DNA from: Struthidea cinerea
Taxonomy: Eukaryota > Chordata > Aves > Passeriformes > Corcoracidae
DNA length: 64,000 nt
Reading direction: 5' to 3'
Assembly (NCBI GenBank): GCA_013397865.1
Contig: VZTI01000467.1
Span: forward strand, 539,517 to 603,516
Numbering within the stretch: position 1 is the stretch's first letter; each line of letters starts with the position of its first letter. The position numbers and the translations under genes are program-made. Below the pieces are notes generated by a model, which made no database searches, was not told where the DNA came from, and saw nothing but the letters and a program-made list of their open reading frames with translations. Below, piece after piece: positions 53,757 to 60,823 of the stretch.

Positions 53757-53841
53757 CTTTTTTTTTCCTTTTCTTTTCCTCATTTTTGTTCCTACATTTT
53801 AGGCTGTCTTCAGAAGTTACTGGCCTGGGGGCTCTGTAATG
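3610..53841 (+). CDS. PCBP3: PCBP3 gene (whole coding span, two alternative ends): poly(rC)-binding protein 3
   Basis: Eleven constant exons plus one of two terminal exons encode a three-KH-domain RNA/ssDNA-binding protein of the hnRNP E family. KH proteins of this family bind C-rich single strands and act in mRNA stability, translation and splicing; that role is family knowledge, not read from the DNA. KH1 spans about residues 17-84 with loop GKKG (33-36), KH2 about 101-171 with GKGG (117-120), and KH3 about 246-310 with GRQG (260-263). Paralogue choice rests on PCBP3-type residues: GETVKKMREE and TGPTDAIFKAF in KH1, TISGTPDAIIQCV in KH2, and ANATEGSAERQ in KH3; PCBP1 and PCBP2 differ at these places. 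All junctions are GT-AG and frames are continuous. Predicted lengths are about 425 aa with the long tail and 321 aa with the short tail. The promoter and any upstream non-coding exons are not in view. Confidence 0.93.
6930..7062 (+). mobile_element. Worn CR1-like 3' fragment
   Basis: Scattered matches to the CR1 3' end in order: AAGATTAGGAAAAACTTGTT (compare the usual attaggaaaaatttctt), then GGCTGCCTGGGCATGCTGC, CACCATCC and GGTTTTTAAGGACAAGTCAG. Heavily diverged, and edges are uncertain. Confidence 0.45.
14760..15028 (-). mobile_element. Probable solo LTR of an old endogenous retrovirus
   Basis: Read on the minus strand, the stretch starts TGTTATGGTTTTAAC and has a TATA-like TATAAAAG (14891-14898). 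An ATTAAA hexamer follows (14872-14877), then a segment unlike the flanks in base composition around TGTGTCGTTTTC. This order (start TG, TATA box, poly(A) hexamer) is LTR-like. I see no gag, pol or env beside it and no clear target duplication, so edges and family are uncertain. Confidence 0.45.
15587..16360 (-). mobile_element. CR1 LINE fragment, 5'-truncated
   Basis: The left edge reads GAATCACAGACCAATGAAGG, the reverse complement of a CR1 3' end. It continues with diagnostic phrases on the plus strand: CCTCAAGAAAAGTCAAG, CTCTCAGCCTCTCCTCATG, GGGAGCCCAAAGCAGG and TTTTCCAGCCTGTCCAGC. On the minus strand a broken frame keeps a LDRLENRVERNL stretch of ORF2. There are many stops and indels, so it is an inactive relic. 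Confidence 0.8.
17513..17536 (+). CDS. PCBP3: PCBP3 coding exon 2 (24-nt microexon, residues 27-34)
   Basis: A 24-base microexon encoding EVGSIIGK, the helix and first half of the GXXG loop of KH1. The acceptor is a good pyrimidine tract ending in CAG at 17512; the donor is GTCAGA. It is phase 0 at both ends, so skipping it would keep the frame but delete the heart of KH1. Only 98 bases of intron separate it from the next exon, which suggests the two are recognised together. Confidence 0.93.
17537..17634 (+). other. PCBP3: PCBP3 intron 2 (98 bp)
   Basis: Unusually short intron between the two KH1 microexons, with a good pyrimidine tract (TTTTTTGTCTCTTTAACAG) at its end. Confidence 0.9.
17635..17667 (+). 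CDS. PCBP3: PCBP3 coding exon 3 (33-nt, residues 35-45)
   Basis: Encodes KGETVKKMREE, completing the GKKG loop and the second helix of KH1. The acceptor follows the tract TTTTTTGTCTCTTTAACAG; the donor is GTAAGA. The GET triplet (rather than the GES of PCBP1/2) is one of the residues that point to PCBP3. Phase 0 at both ends. Confidence 0.93.
17668..20448 (+). other. PCBP3: PCBP3 intron 3 (2.8 kb)
   Basis: No coding sequence recognised. Contains a perfect 16-bp inverted repeat with a 4-base loop at 18629-18664 and an AT-rich stretch near 19.71-19.75 kb. Confidence 0.8.
18629..18664. repeat. Perfect inverted repeat (16-bp arms, 4-base loop)
   Basis: Arm TTTAAATACACACAAT (18629-18644), loop AGGG, arm ATTGTGTGTATTTAAA (18649-18664). 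The arms are perfectly complementary. Confidence 0.97.
20449..20565 (+). CDS. PCBP3: PCBP3 coding exon 4 (residues 46-84, end of KH1)
   Basis: Thirty-nine codons, from SGARINISEG through CPERIVTITGPTDAIFKAF to KFEE, form the last strands and helix of KH1. IVTITGPTD is PCBP3-like, where PCBP1 and PCBP2 have an IITL-type segment. The acceptor is TTTTGACAG at 20448, and the donor GTAAGC starts at 20566. Residue 56 is T, where I recall N in the human paralogues. Confidence 0.95.
20566..26416 (+). other. PCBP3: PCBP3 intron 4 (5.9 kb)
   Basis: No coding sequence recognised. Contains an 18-bp perfect palindrome at 25551-25568 and a T14 run at 25242-25255. Nothing else I can name. Confidence 0.75.
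26417..26548 (+). CDS. PCBP3: PCBP3 coding exon 5 (residues 85-128, linker and start of KH2)
   Basis: Forty-four codons: a Ser/Thr-rich linker (DINASMTNSTVTSK), then PPVTLRLVVPASQCGSLIGK with the KH2 loop GKGG at residues 117-120, ending EIRE. The acceptor is ACAG at 26416 and the donor GTAAGT at 26549. Phase 0 at both ends. The sequence fits PCBP3 in having GGSK after the loop, where PCBP1/2 have GGCK. Confidence 0.95.
26549..29246 (+). other. PCBP3: PCBP3 intron 5 (2.7 kb)
   Basis: No coding sequence recognised. A 17-bp direct repeat occurs at 28803-28819 and 28826-28842. Confidence 0.75.
28803..28842. repeat. Short direct repeat, 17 bp x2
   Basis: ATCAGTAGATTAAAGAG occurs twice, 23 bases apart start to start, separated by CCATTT. 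Confidence 0.95.
29247..29375 (+). CDS. PCBP3: PCBP3 coding exon 6 (residues 129-171, end of KH2)
   Basis: Forty-three codons from STGAQVQVAGDMLPNSTERA through VTISGTPDAIIQCVKQIC to VVMLE complete KH2. The acceptor context (TCTCTGCTGAAG) is weaker than at most other exons; the donor is GTAAGC. The TISGTPDAII segment is diagnostic for PCBP3, since PCBP1/2 have TIAG. The exon is more GC-rich than its surroundings. Confidence 0.95.
29376..30164 (+). other. PCBP3: PCBP3 intron 6 (789 bp)
   Basis: No features seen other than splice sites. Confidence 0.85.
30165..30239 (+). CDS. PCBP3: PCBP3 coding exon 7 (residues 172-196, inter-KH linker)
   Basis: Twenty-five codons, SPPKGATIPYRPKPASAPI then IFAGGQ, start the long linker between KH2 and KH3. 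The acceptor is TTTTTGTCTGCAG; the donor is GTAAGA at 30240. Near the exon's end there is an internal TTTTTGCAGGTGGCC, which could act as a cryptic splice site, but I have no evidence that it is used. Confidence 0.94.
30240..34987 (+). other. PCBP3: PCBP3 intron 7 (4.7 kb)
   Basis: No coding sequence recognised. There is a TG/TA microsatellite at 31906-31931 and a GC-richer block at about 34.07-34.85 kb with long chance frames. Confidence 0.75.
31906..31931. repeat. TG/TA microsatellite
   Basis: Alternating TGTG and TATA units, about 26 bases. Confidence 0.85.
34988..35029 (+). CDS. PCBP3: PCBP3 coding exon 8 (residues 197-210, linker)
   Basis: A 42-base exon encoding AFTIQGQYAIPHPD, matching the family motif that follows the GGQ of the previous exon. 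The acceptor is GTTTCCAG at 34987 and the donor GTGAGT at 35030. It is phase 0 at both ends and could be skipped in frame. Confidence 0.93.
35030..35527 (+). other. PCBP3: PCBP3 intron 8 (498 bp)
   Basis: Short AT-rich intron with an ordinary pyrimidine/acceptor end (CCTGCAG). Confidence 0.85.
35528..35603 (+). CDS. PCBP3: PCBP3 coding exon 9 (residues 211 onward, linker)
   Basis: Encodes LTKLHQLAMQHPPFTPLGQ then TTPGFP and one base of the next codon (phase 1). The acceptor is CCTGCAG; the donor is GTACGT. It follows PHPD directly, without the extra Q that I recall in the human PCBP3 isoform; PCBP2 has the same PDLTKLHQ junction. Codons CCC CCC TTT ACT show P/T differences from the human QQTPFPPLGQ. 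Confidence 0.92.
35604..37176 (+). other. PCBP3: PCBP3 intron 9 (1.57 kb)
   Basis: AT-rich. I looked here for the extra linker exon known from human PCBP3 and did not find it. A possible cryptic terminal exon at 36288 is discussed in findings. Confidence 0.8.
37177..37229 (+). CDS. PCBP3: PCBP3 coding exon 10 (linker into KH3)
   Basis: Two bases complete a glycine codon, then LDATTPTSSHELTIPND. HELTIPND is the conserved first strand of KH3. The acceptor is CCCCTGAATAG at 37176 and the donor GTAAGT at 37230. Joining exon 9 directly gives FPG-LDATTP, so the roughly 19-residue insert (EKLPLHSS...) that I remember from human PCBP3 is absent in this model; I did not find an exon for it in the 1.57 kb intron before. 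Confidence 0.92.
38866..39411 (+). mobile_element. CR1 LINE 3' fragment
   Basis: Continuous match to the CR1 3' region: GACCAGGGCAGTGATTGTCC, TGTGTTCAATTTTGGGCCCC, GGTGCTGGAGCAAGTCCAGA, then a broken ORF2 end with HWNRLPREVVESPSLEVFK, and finally AGGTCTTTTACAACCTTAAT, the usual tail. 5'-truncated, with stops and frame breaks; not active. Confidence 0.9.
41995..42310 (+). mobile_element. Probable ancient CR1-type relic
   Basis: AACAGGTTCAAAAAGAAGTT, GACAGATGGACTGTGGAGCA and later GACTACTGGGCTTGATGCAC follow the order of an old reptile/bird CR1 3' end (tactgggctagatggacc). It is interrupted by the T17 run. Very diverged, with approximate edges. Confidence 0.45.
42222..42238. repeat. Poly-T run (17)
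   Basis: Seventeen T in a row preceded by GGGGGTTTTTTTGGTTGG. Confidence 0.95.
42412..43366 (-). mobile_element. CR1 LINE fragment with partial reverse transcriptase
   Basis: The left edge GAATCACAGAGTGGGTCAGG is the reverse complement of a CR1 3' end. The minus strand keeps the ORF2 end (VTEHWNRLPREVVESPSPKI), and further in a reverse-transcriptase remnant with a SILGPVLLNLFI motif near 43.3 kb. The reading frame is broken by stops and shifts. Nearly 1 kb, 5'-truncated; opposite in orientation to the 38.9 kb copy. Confidence 0.92.
45432..45601 (+). CDS. PCBP3: PCBP3 coding exon 11 (KH3, last constant exon)
   Basis: Encodes LIGCIIGRQGSKINEIRQ, then MSGAQIKIANATEG, SAERQVTITGSPANIS and LAQYLINA plus two bases (AG) of the next codon. 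It contains the KH3 loop GRQG. The acceptor is CCGCTCCAG at 45431 and the donor GTAAGT at 45602. Because it ends in phase 2, the next residue depends on the terminal exon used: AGC (Ser) with the 51400 exon, AGG (Arg) with the 53805 exon. The intron before it is 8.2 kb. Confidence 0.95.
47610..47633. repeat. (CTG)8 trinucleotide repeat
   Basis: Eight perfect CTG units within the PCBP3 intron, on the transcribed sense strand. Confidence 0.97.
51019..51081. other. Assembly gap (63 N)
   Basis: A run of N. It lies directly before the C/U-rich tract, in keeping with a hard-to-sequence GC-skewed region. The true length may differ, and an exon hidden here cannot be excluded. Confidence 0.99.
51172..51399 (+). 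promoter_or_regulatory. PCBP3: C/U-rich tract upstream of terminal exon A
   Basis: About 230 bases, mostly C and T, with many CCC clusters (for example CTCTCTCTCCCCCTTCTCCC and CCCCTCCCTCCCTCC). It leads straight into the acceptor of terminal exon A. Clusters of C are the known ligand class of PCBP KH domains; a role in splicing of this exon is my inference. The complementary strand has five G3-or-longer runs within about 51288-51312 and could fold as a G-quadruplex. Confidence 0.75.
51400..51748 (+). CDS. PCBP3: PCBP3 alternative terminal exon A: long PCBP4-like tail
   Basis: The acceptor CTTCGTTTGCAG ends at 51399. One base completes Ser, then LEMAKVSTQTASV continues into a 115-residue tail ending at TGA 51746-51748. 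The tail is rich in Thr, Ser, Pro and Ala, with an alanine run near the end. It aligns with the end of PCBP4 as I recall it: LE-AK at the start, a YAVPVSSLLGMK segment, LSAYTAK, and the final KKSDRQKFAPY (PCBP4 ends KKAERQKFSPY). No KH or other folded domain is visible; it is probably disordered. The ATG at 51407 is an internal Met, not a start. A long C/U-rich tract lies immediately upstream. Confidence 0.9.
51749..53718 (+). other. PCBP3: Probable 3'UTR of the long-tail PCBP3 transcript
   Basis: No further coding sequence is recognisable here. A possible weak poly(A) signal ATTAAA lies at 52455-52460; otherwise the transcript may run on to the sites near 54.2-54.4 kb, in which case exon B lies inside this UTR. 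It contains an AG repeat (about 52595-52608), a G/T-rich stretch (53391-53486) and an A14 run (53610-53623). Confidence 0.5.
53391..53486. repeat. G/T-rich low-complexity stretch
   Basis: GGGGTTTTGGTTGGTTTTG-type sequence passing into T runs, in the probable 3'UTR. Several GG and GGGG groups are present. Confidence 0.85.
53719..53804 (+). promoter_or_regulatory. PCBP3: Very long U-rich pyrimidine tract and acceptor of terminal exon B
   Basis: A run of 36 T (53719-53754) is followed by GCC, then almost uninterrupted T/C to the acceptor TACATTTTAG at 53804. It is far longer than a normal pyrimidine tract and contrasts with the C-rich tract ahead of terminal exon A. Confidence 0.8.
53805..53841 (+). 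CDS. PCBP3: PCBP3 alternative terminal exon B: short canonical tail
   Basis: After the acceptor ending at 53804, G completes AGG (Arg), then LSSEVTGLGAL and TAA at 53839-53841. This matches the short tail of the family (human PCBP3 ends RLTSEVTGMGTL as I recall; PCBP2 has RLSSE-GGMG). It is only 37 coding bases and is easily missed because no Met-initiated frame covers it. Frame, phase and tail homology all agree, so I am fairly sure it is real. Using it requires skipping terminal exon A. Confidence 0.88.
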
Positions 53842-54218
53842 TATCTCATCATGCCCTAGTGCATTAGCCACCAGACAGGACTTTTCCAAAGCCCCATGAG
53901 ACAATGCTTTCTATGGACTAATCTACAGAGGAGTTTCTGCCATTTCTAACTTTCTTATTATTCTGAGACATCAAAAGAAAATACTTCCTTTACTCTTTAA
54001 GCAACTGTGCTTCCTAACTCTTGTGTTGCTTTCATTACTGTTCCAGTTTTAACACTGTTGTGGCTCATAACATAAATCAAAGACAAGTTATTTTCGGGGG
54101 TTAATTTTCGTTGATGTTCATGCTTTGGCTAATCTGTATAAAAGCATGGGCCGTTAGTGTTCTAAACCACTGTATTCAGCTAGAGACTCGACAGTAAGTT
54201 AAATGAGACGTTTTTATA

Positions 54219-54224
54219 AATAAA
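54219..54224 (+). terminator. PCBP3: PCBP3 poly(A) signal AATAAA
   Basis: A canonical AATAAA lies about 380 bases after the stop of terminal exon B, inside an AT-rich stretch. A plausible cleavage site is at the CCTGATTAAAA that follows, and GT-rich sequence downstream (TGTTGTGTTGTTT near 54280) could serve as the downstream element. Confidence 0.7.
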
Positions 54225-54395
54225 TTTTTTTCCTGATTAAAAAACAAAAAAAGACGTGGTAGCTTTGTGCATACAACTGTTGTGTTGTTTAAACTTTGTT
54301 CTTTGTAACCGAGTTGCTAACTTGTCATTGAAGAAGCACTATTTTATGGATTGTCAAACTAAGATCACAGACAAATTGCTTGTTTTCAATTAATG

Positions 54396-54401
54396 ATTAA
54401 A
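54396..54401 (+). terminator. PCBP3: Alternative poly(A) signal ATTAAA
   Basis: Second-best hexamer ATTAAA about 180 bases beyond the first signal. Its use is not certain. Confidence 0.35.
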
Positions 54402-55580
54402 GGTTTCATATCATCACGCTTCAGGTCCCAGTGCTCATTGGGAAACAGTGTAACACCTGTGCAAGACTGGCAGCCTTAGTAAGGATATTAGCCCGTTGTC
54501 AGGGATGATGAGTCTCTTCAGGACTAGACAGAGCCAGATTGTGCAATTAGTAGAGTAAGCAGTATTTCTGTAACACTTGATTTGTTTTTTAACGAAGCTG
54601 CTCTTTGAGAACTTCTCACACTGCATAGAAAAGATTAATTTGGCTTCATGTTACAAGCAGCCACTGATTTGTATCTCTGGTCTTTTCCCAGACTGATTTA
54701 TAGGTCAGATACTGGGGAAAGGAAAACAGGAACAAAAGAATGGACTCGGATACTGAGTACAGTATTGCTAAGGCCCTTTGTACTTCCCCATTCCCAGCAG
54801 CACTGCCCAGTGGCAAGAGTTCTAGTCAGCACCTTCCACCCTGCCAGGAGCCAGCCCAGCAGCTGCGGGGAGCTCGGCAGTGTGCAGTAAAAGAGGGGGA
54901 ATGGAGAGCTGAGCAGGCCCAGGAGCTGCCTCCTCCTGCCCTGACACTCCTCTGGATGTGCTGAAGCACTGCAGTCACAGCCTCGAGTTCTCTCTTCACA
55001 CATAAGCAAAAGAAAGGGGCTGGCCCCGAGCTGTTGCTGCATTACAGCGCCCCTGGCTGTGCTCTGGCCACGTCTCCTCTTGGGGCACTGGCAGTACTGT
55101 CACCTGTAATGCTCTGGCCTCATGAGAAAGCAGCTTTTTGGCAGTGCAAGAGTAGCATCCTTAATGGCACAAGACTGAGTGTATAGCCTCCATCTCCCTA
55201 CTCTGTTAAAGGTCTCTACCTGCCTTCATGTATTTAGCCTGGGGTCCTGCTTCCCCTCCCTGCCCCCGCTGAGCTTTGGGGCAGACCAGGATTATTCTCT
55301 GTGGTCTCTAGGGTACAGACAGCTCTCGAGTCTGAGCCTGGAATCAGGGCACAACCCAGCTATGCACACAGGCTTGGAGACCTGTAGAAATCCACAGCTT
55401 TTTCAATACAGATGCAGCCACAGAACAACCCCTGATGATGATAGGTGCCAAGGGACATTACAGAACAGCTCACTGCACCCCAGCACCCAGGAGGCCTTAC
55501 CCAGTGTTGGCAATTAGCTATTCCAACCCTTAGAAAAACTATAGGCTGTAGTACTAACCTTGATAGAATTCTCTGTTGTT

Positions 55581-55618
55581 ATTACTTAAAATGTATTTTT
55601 ATTACTTAAAATGTATTT
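55581..55618. repeat. Tandem duplication, 20-bp unit
   Basis: ATTACTTAAAATGTATTTTT is followed directly by ATTACTTAAAATGTATTT. Confidence 0.95.
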
Positions 55619-58036
55619 AACTCCTCATCTTGAAAGGAGAGCTGAAGCTGCTGTCACAGCAGAGACCTCCGTAAAGTCTTCATTTCTTCAGCGACAAAAG
55701 CTATTTCTGTGGCTAGCCTGGCTAGTGTAAATGAAAAAAAAAAGAACATTATTACAGCTCAACACTAAGTAGGTCAAAGCTTTGCTCTCCCAGTAAAGCT
55801 GCCAGGCAAAGGGCAGCTCTGGGGTGTATAGTATCTTTCACATTAATAATTCACGTGTGCCTTGCAGAATCGAAAGATTTAAACAAACTAGTGCAGGGGC
55901 ACGTTTGTGTGAGGAATGAGGAGAGGTAAAATAAAGACACATAGACAAAGAAGGAAGTCTTCTGAGAGGGTTTTTGCAAAAATACAGGCAGAAATGTGAT
56001 AAAATCTAAGCTTATTGTAATTTCATTATTTTAGTTGGAAAATATTTCTGAATGGCAAGAAAAAGCCCCTGAATAGCTTTAATATACCAAACAGACAAAC
56101 AAAACAAGAGGTGGTAAAGAAAAAAGGGGGAAAAAAGGTAAAGAATAATACTAACCGAGACAGAAAAGTAAACCACTCTTGCCCAAAGGTAGATAAGAGG
56201 AAGCATGCACTCGCTGTGAAAAGGTCACTGCCCACACAACTGTGAGTTTCCAGATGAAAGACAGCACACGTTCCACAGCTTTTGCATCATCAAATTGGAA
56301 TTAGGTTTCTGGAAACATCTCAAATTAATTCAAGCAGCTCTGTTGTGTTTCTCAAGTGAAAAAACATTGACAGCATGAATGCTGGCTGGAACAGTCAACC
56401 AGAAGGAAAATAAACAAACAAAGTTAGTCCTCTGCTAATACAGAGAGTGCTTTCTGTTCTCAGGCATAGCCAGAGGGCATCTGTGGGCCCCACGGTTCAC
56501 GTCTGTGCCAGTGAAGCTCCTAGGAAGCAGCACAGTCTCACTGGTGCCATGAACAGAGGCACCTGGTAAGTGCCTCAGCCTCAGAAGGCTGCACAGGCAG
56601 GGTGCTGTTTGTCGGGTTTCACAACACAGTCTGAAAATCCAGTTTATTCCAAAGCCTTAATATCAGCTGAAAGTATTTCAGCACTATTTGTATTCTTGGG
56701 ACAGGACCTTCCCCTTCTGGAGTGAGTGTCATGATTATCTAAAGGAAAGTCACAACGCTCACTGATCCAGTGGTTCGACAGTGGCACAGCTTCTGCAGGG
56801 AAGGCTCTCATTGTCAGGCTGCTCAACTGGGTGACACAAAGTGTGTGTTCAAAGGACAGCATCCAAAGGAGGGATTTGAACAGAGATCTCTTCTATCCTC
56901 TGTAACTGCTGCAGCCACCAATGCTGCAAGGCTTTAGTGCCTCCACTGTATTTCTGGAAGAAAGACCTGGTTTAGATGTCTACACAAAGGAACTGCTCGC
57001 ATTTGTTTTCCCAGCTCTCAGGTCAGGATGATTCTAACTGAACTGATGAACAGAAGATCAAATAAAGGCAGATACTGAAAAACTGCTTCACACTTGAAAT
57101 TTCCATCTCTTGGCCTGAGCAACACTCTAGGGATGTAAGTACACACTGCCCTTCTCGGCACTGAAGTGTACTTATTTTCCTTGGTTCCAGGAAGAAATGC
57201 AGTAATGTTGATTGAATCAGTTTCTGCATCAATGCCTGTGTCCTGTCACCCTACAGACTGGCATGTGTCTTAAGACAGTAACTGAAATTTAAGAGTCAAA
57301 TTCATTTGATGGCACCTAACAAAAGGGAATTTCTGTAACATTACATACTCACACTGTGGTTTCTAATGACAGCTACAACATGATTCATGCAGGCTGAATG
57401 TCTGATTTTCTAGGGCAACCTTTGTGGATTATAAGAAAAAGTATTTTTAAGTGCTGAGAATATTTTAGTAATACGGCTTTTCTCATTTCTAGCTCAGTGT
57501 TTTTAAGATGATAAAATGCAGAGAATCTAATTATAGTGGCATGTAATAAGCAAAATTTGTCTCTCCTCAAATTGAATTTATTGGCAGGGGGCCTGGCCAA
57601 AGCTAATGTTAATGTTCTTTTTAGTCAGTATTAGCAATATGAAGCAAATTTTTAAATTAAATACTGTAGTAGAGGAAAAACAATCATGTTAGCAAATGAG
57701 AACATTGTTTGGTTTGTCATTATTTGGATTTGTTGGTTTTGTACGGTCACTTTTGGGGTCCTCTGTACCAAATACAGACCTTGTTCCACATCTCAGGCAT
57801 GACAACAGCAGCTTATTTCTTCAAGGGCGGGAGAGAAGTTAGCACAGCAATTACCATTTGTGACTGCCTGCCGTGCCAGAGGAGAGCTAACTACCAGCAG
57901 CTGTAGCTGTGGTGAGCTGCTCCCTGCAGAGCTGCTCCTTGGAACTCCGTTTCAAACATGCAACACACACTTTGCCCCTGGAAGTCACTTACCAGCTCCA
58001 ACACCACCGAGCTGGGGAATCTCAGCTACTGTTTGG

Positions 58037-58084
58037 TGGCATGAAATTCCGCAGTTCTTGTGGCATGAAATTCCGCAGTTCTTA
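58037..58084. repeat. Tandem duplication, 24-bp unit x2
   Basis: A 24-base unit starting TGGCATGAAATTCCGCAG occurs twice in a row, differing only in the last base. Confidence 0.97.
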
Positions 58085-60817
58085 AGTTTGGACAGCACTT
58101 TCCATTATTGTATCTGTAAATAAAGATTACAAATGTCTTCCTCCCTAATGCTGATACTTCAGTCCTGAAGATCAGAGAATTAAAATAGTCTTCCTAATTC
58201 CAATTAAAATTTCATTTTTAGTAGTGGCTATTGACGGAGCTAGTTATTAGGATCATTTTCATCTTTATTGTTAAAAAATAGAATTCAAGAAAGTTAAGAA
58301 GTGAGAAAAATTAAGGAAGTACATATTTTTAAAACCAATCATTTCCTCTGGTTAATAACCTAGCTGAATAGCTCATCAGAAGTACATAAAATTGTTTTCT
58401 AAAACTGAAGACATACTTAAGATTACAAACTAATTATCCTGTGTTTTTCTAAGATACAGGAGATCGCTTACCTTGATAAATTAGCTTGACTACTGAGTGA
58501 GGTTAGGGTATTTCCCTCTTCTCCCTTATAGCCATGCTACTTTCATTGCTAAAAAGCAGGATGATTTCTTGCCCTCTTGACACAACAGCACAAGCACGTC
58601 AGTGGTCACAAGGGACGAAGTCACTCCCATCATCTTCACAAAGCTCTCTAAAAGCTTTGTTTCAAATGCTGAAGAAAGGTACAGTTGTATGCAGTAAGCT
58701 GTGAAAAACTTGGATGCAACACTATTTGGAGATCTGTGAGATTCCTCCAAGGAAAAGAGCACCAACTCCTAAACAAGACACGACCAAGAGGGATGGATGC
58801 TGTCACTTCCCCAGCAGTGCACACACCCACTGGCTGGTCCATCTTTACCCTTCCAGCAAGTTGTGCAAGGATAACGAGTAGAATGATGAGTGATCTGGTG
58901 TTTATTCCTGCCATCTATTCCTAACAACAATGGGCTGCACTGGTTTGGATTTGAATGTTCAAGCTCCCTGCACTGTAACTAAACTTGCTGCCTTTAGCTT
59001 CTTACCACAAGATACCTCTAAAGATGAGGGCAACTGGACTAAAACGGTTGAACTGTTTTAATGCTCAGTTCATTTACTACTCATCCACAGCTGAAACCAT
59101 GATTTGCAGATTTATGTACAAGATGAAAGTAAAATTACAGAAGAACGTACAAAATGGAAGTGTAATTTATAAACTCAGAGATTAGCATTTTTATACTGTC
59201 AAAACATCTATGTCCATGATGCTCAGTGTAACCTGACATTAATCACATCTGTTTCTCTGATACTAAGCCAAGTGCAGAGTGGTTCTGAAGTCAGTGTGCT
59301 TTGGTGAGTGGGGTCAGTGAAAAGCAAAGATAGAACAATTAGAAACTTAGCTTAGCTCTTCTCAGGGGAAACTAGGGGAGTGTCTTTCAGTTTGTTTGGA
59401 AAAACACTGTCCTGTTAATACTGCACCACCCTCTCAGCTGGAAGTTCTCTTTCCAGGGATAAGTGGATCTAGAGATCTCTCACTGCAGCATGACAGGCAC
59501 CTTAGACATTGATACTCAAATGTTTCATGCCATACAAAGAAATTTTATTTCAGTTTTGGTCCAACTAAGTTTTCTCCAACTTGTCCAAACATTCGTTATT
59601 TATTTCAGTATTCTCTGAACACTCATTCTGTATTTCAGTACATCTCTGAATGTTGCTATCTCAATGACAGTCCTAATTCATGTAAGACTGCAGTGTCACA
59701 TCAAACATTTTAGCAGCTACTTACACCTACCGTTACTAAATCAGCCCAAACCCAAGAGCGGTAAGCCAGGCACGTGTGGATGCCATCACCCACTAAGGAC
59801 CATTGCTTGAATTTTGACAGCTTTATAAATAGGAAGAGCTGAACCCAAGGATCATGGAAATTGGGAGTGATAAAAAAGCATCTCACGATAAGGAAAGGGC
59901 TTCTGCCGTATCAAATCTTCCCCAAAACAGGCAAATCAAACATCTAAGGTCAGTTTTAATCTTTACTGCTTGGTTAATAACCATCTCTGAGGCAAGTAAC
60001 TGGAATGCTTTCGTAAGAGCAAAGCTTGTTTTCTTCCTATAAAATCTCACTAGTTTTAAATCTAGAACTTAAAAAAAAAAAAGGTTAACCTGTTCTTCAC
60101 AACCTTACTTTTTGATATCAATCAAGTCACACATCTCTCCTATTTTTTAAAAAATAGACACTTACCAAAGGTAGTTCTGCTTTCCACGTCCCAGTCTTGT
60201 CAAGTTTGTTGGTTCTTGGTTTTACTTAATCTGTGTTTATCAGAACAGAATCAATTTTAGATGCTTTCTGTGCCTAAGATAGTATTTTAAGAAAATTACC
60301 AGTATTTGCAGCTCTTATTTTACCTCCTCAGTTTCCAGTGCAGCACCTTCCTCTCAGGCATTTTGTCACCTGTTCATGTAGTGATGCAGATGTGTAACCA
60401 CTGGGTTCTCATCCCTCTGGTTCGAGAAATGTGAGGTATGCTACATGATGGCTGCACTAAACAAAACAGGAGACTATACAGAAAAATATTCAGCAGTGCT
60501 ATGGCACATCACAGGATATATACAATGTGGAGAAGCTGTAGCTCAGCATTTCTGAGCTTAGTCCTTATATACACAGAGAAACTGTAACAGACCCTGAAAA
60601 AAAATGTACATATTTTATTGGGAGCTGGGGCAATGGACAGAAGGGCACTTACAAATTTTAAGAAAACATAAATGCATAATATTTTCCTTTCCCTAAACTC
60701 CCAGTCTGGGAAAACTCTGTAGACTATGCAAGTCCTTTACTTCTACAGACAATAAGCCAAGTCTCAAAATTACCAAACTGAGCTAATGCTTCCAAAAGCT
60801 TAGAGATTCTTTACAGA

Positions 60818-60823
60818 TTTATT
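60818..60823 (-). terminator. ZNF830: ZNF830 candidate poly(A) signal
   Basis: Reads AATAAA on the minus strand about 250 bases after the ZNF830 stop. A second AATAAA on the same strand is at 60614-60619. Which is used cannot be told from sequence. Confidence 0.45.

Larger units (their letters stand above)
53842..54402 (+). other. PCBP3: 3'UTR after terminal exon B
   Basis: Non-coding sequence following the TAA, AT-rich, ending at one of two candidate poly(A) signals (54219-54224 or 54396-54401). No other structure was recognised. Confidence 0.65.
54403..60613. other. PCBP3-ZNF830 intergenic region
   Basis: Tail-to-tail spacer of about 6.2 kb between candidate poly(A) signals. No exon, RNA gene or recognised transposon. 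Two small tandem duplications occur (55581-55618 and 58037-58084). Confidence 0.7.
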
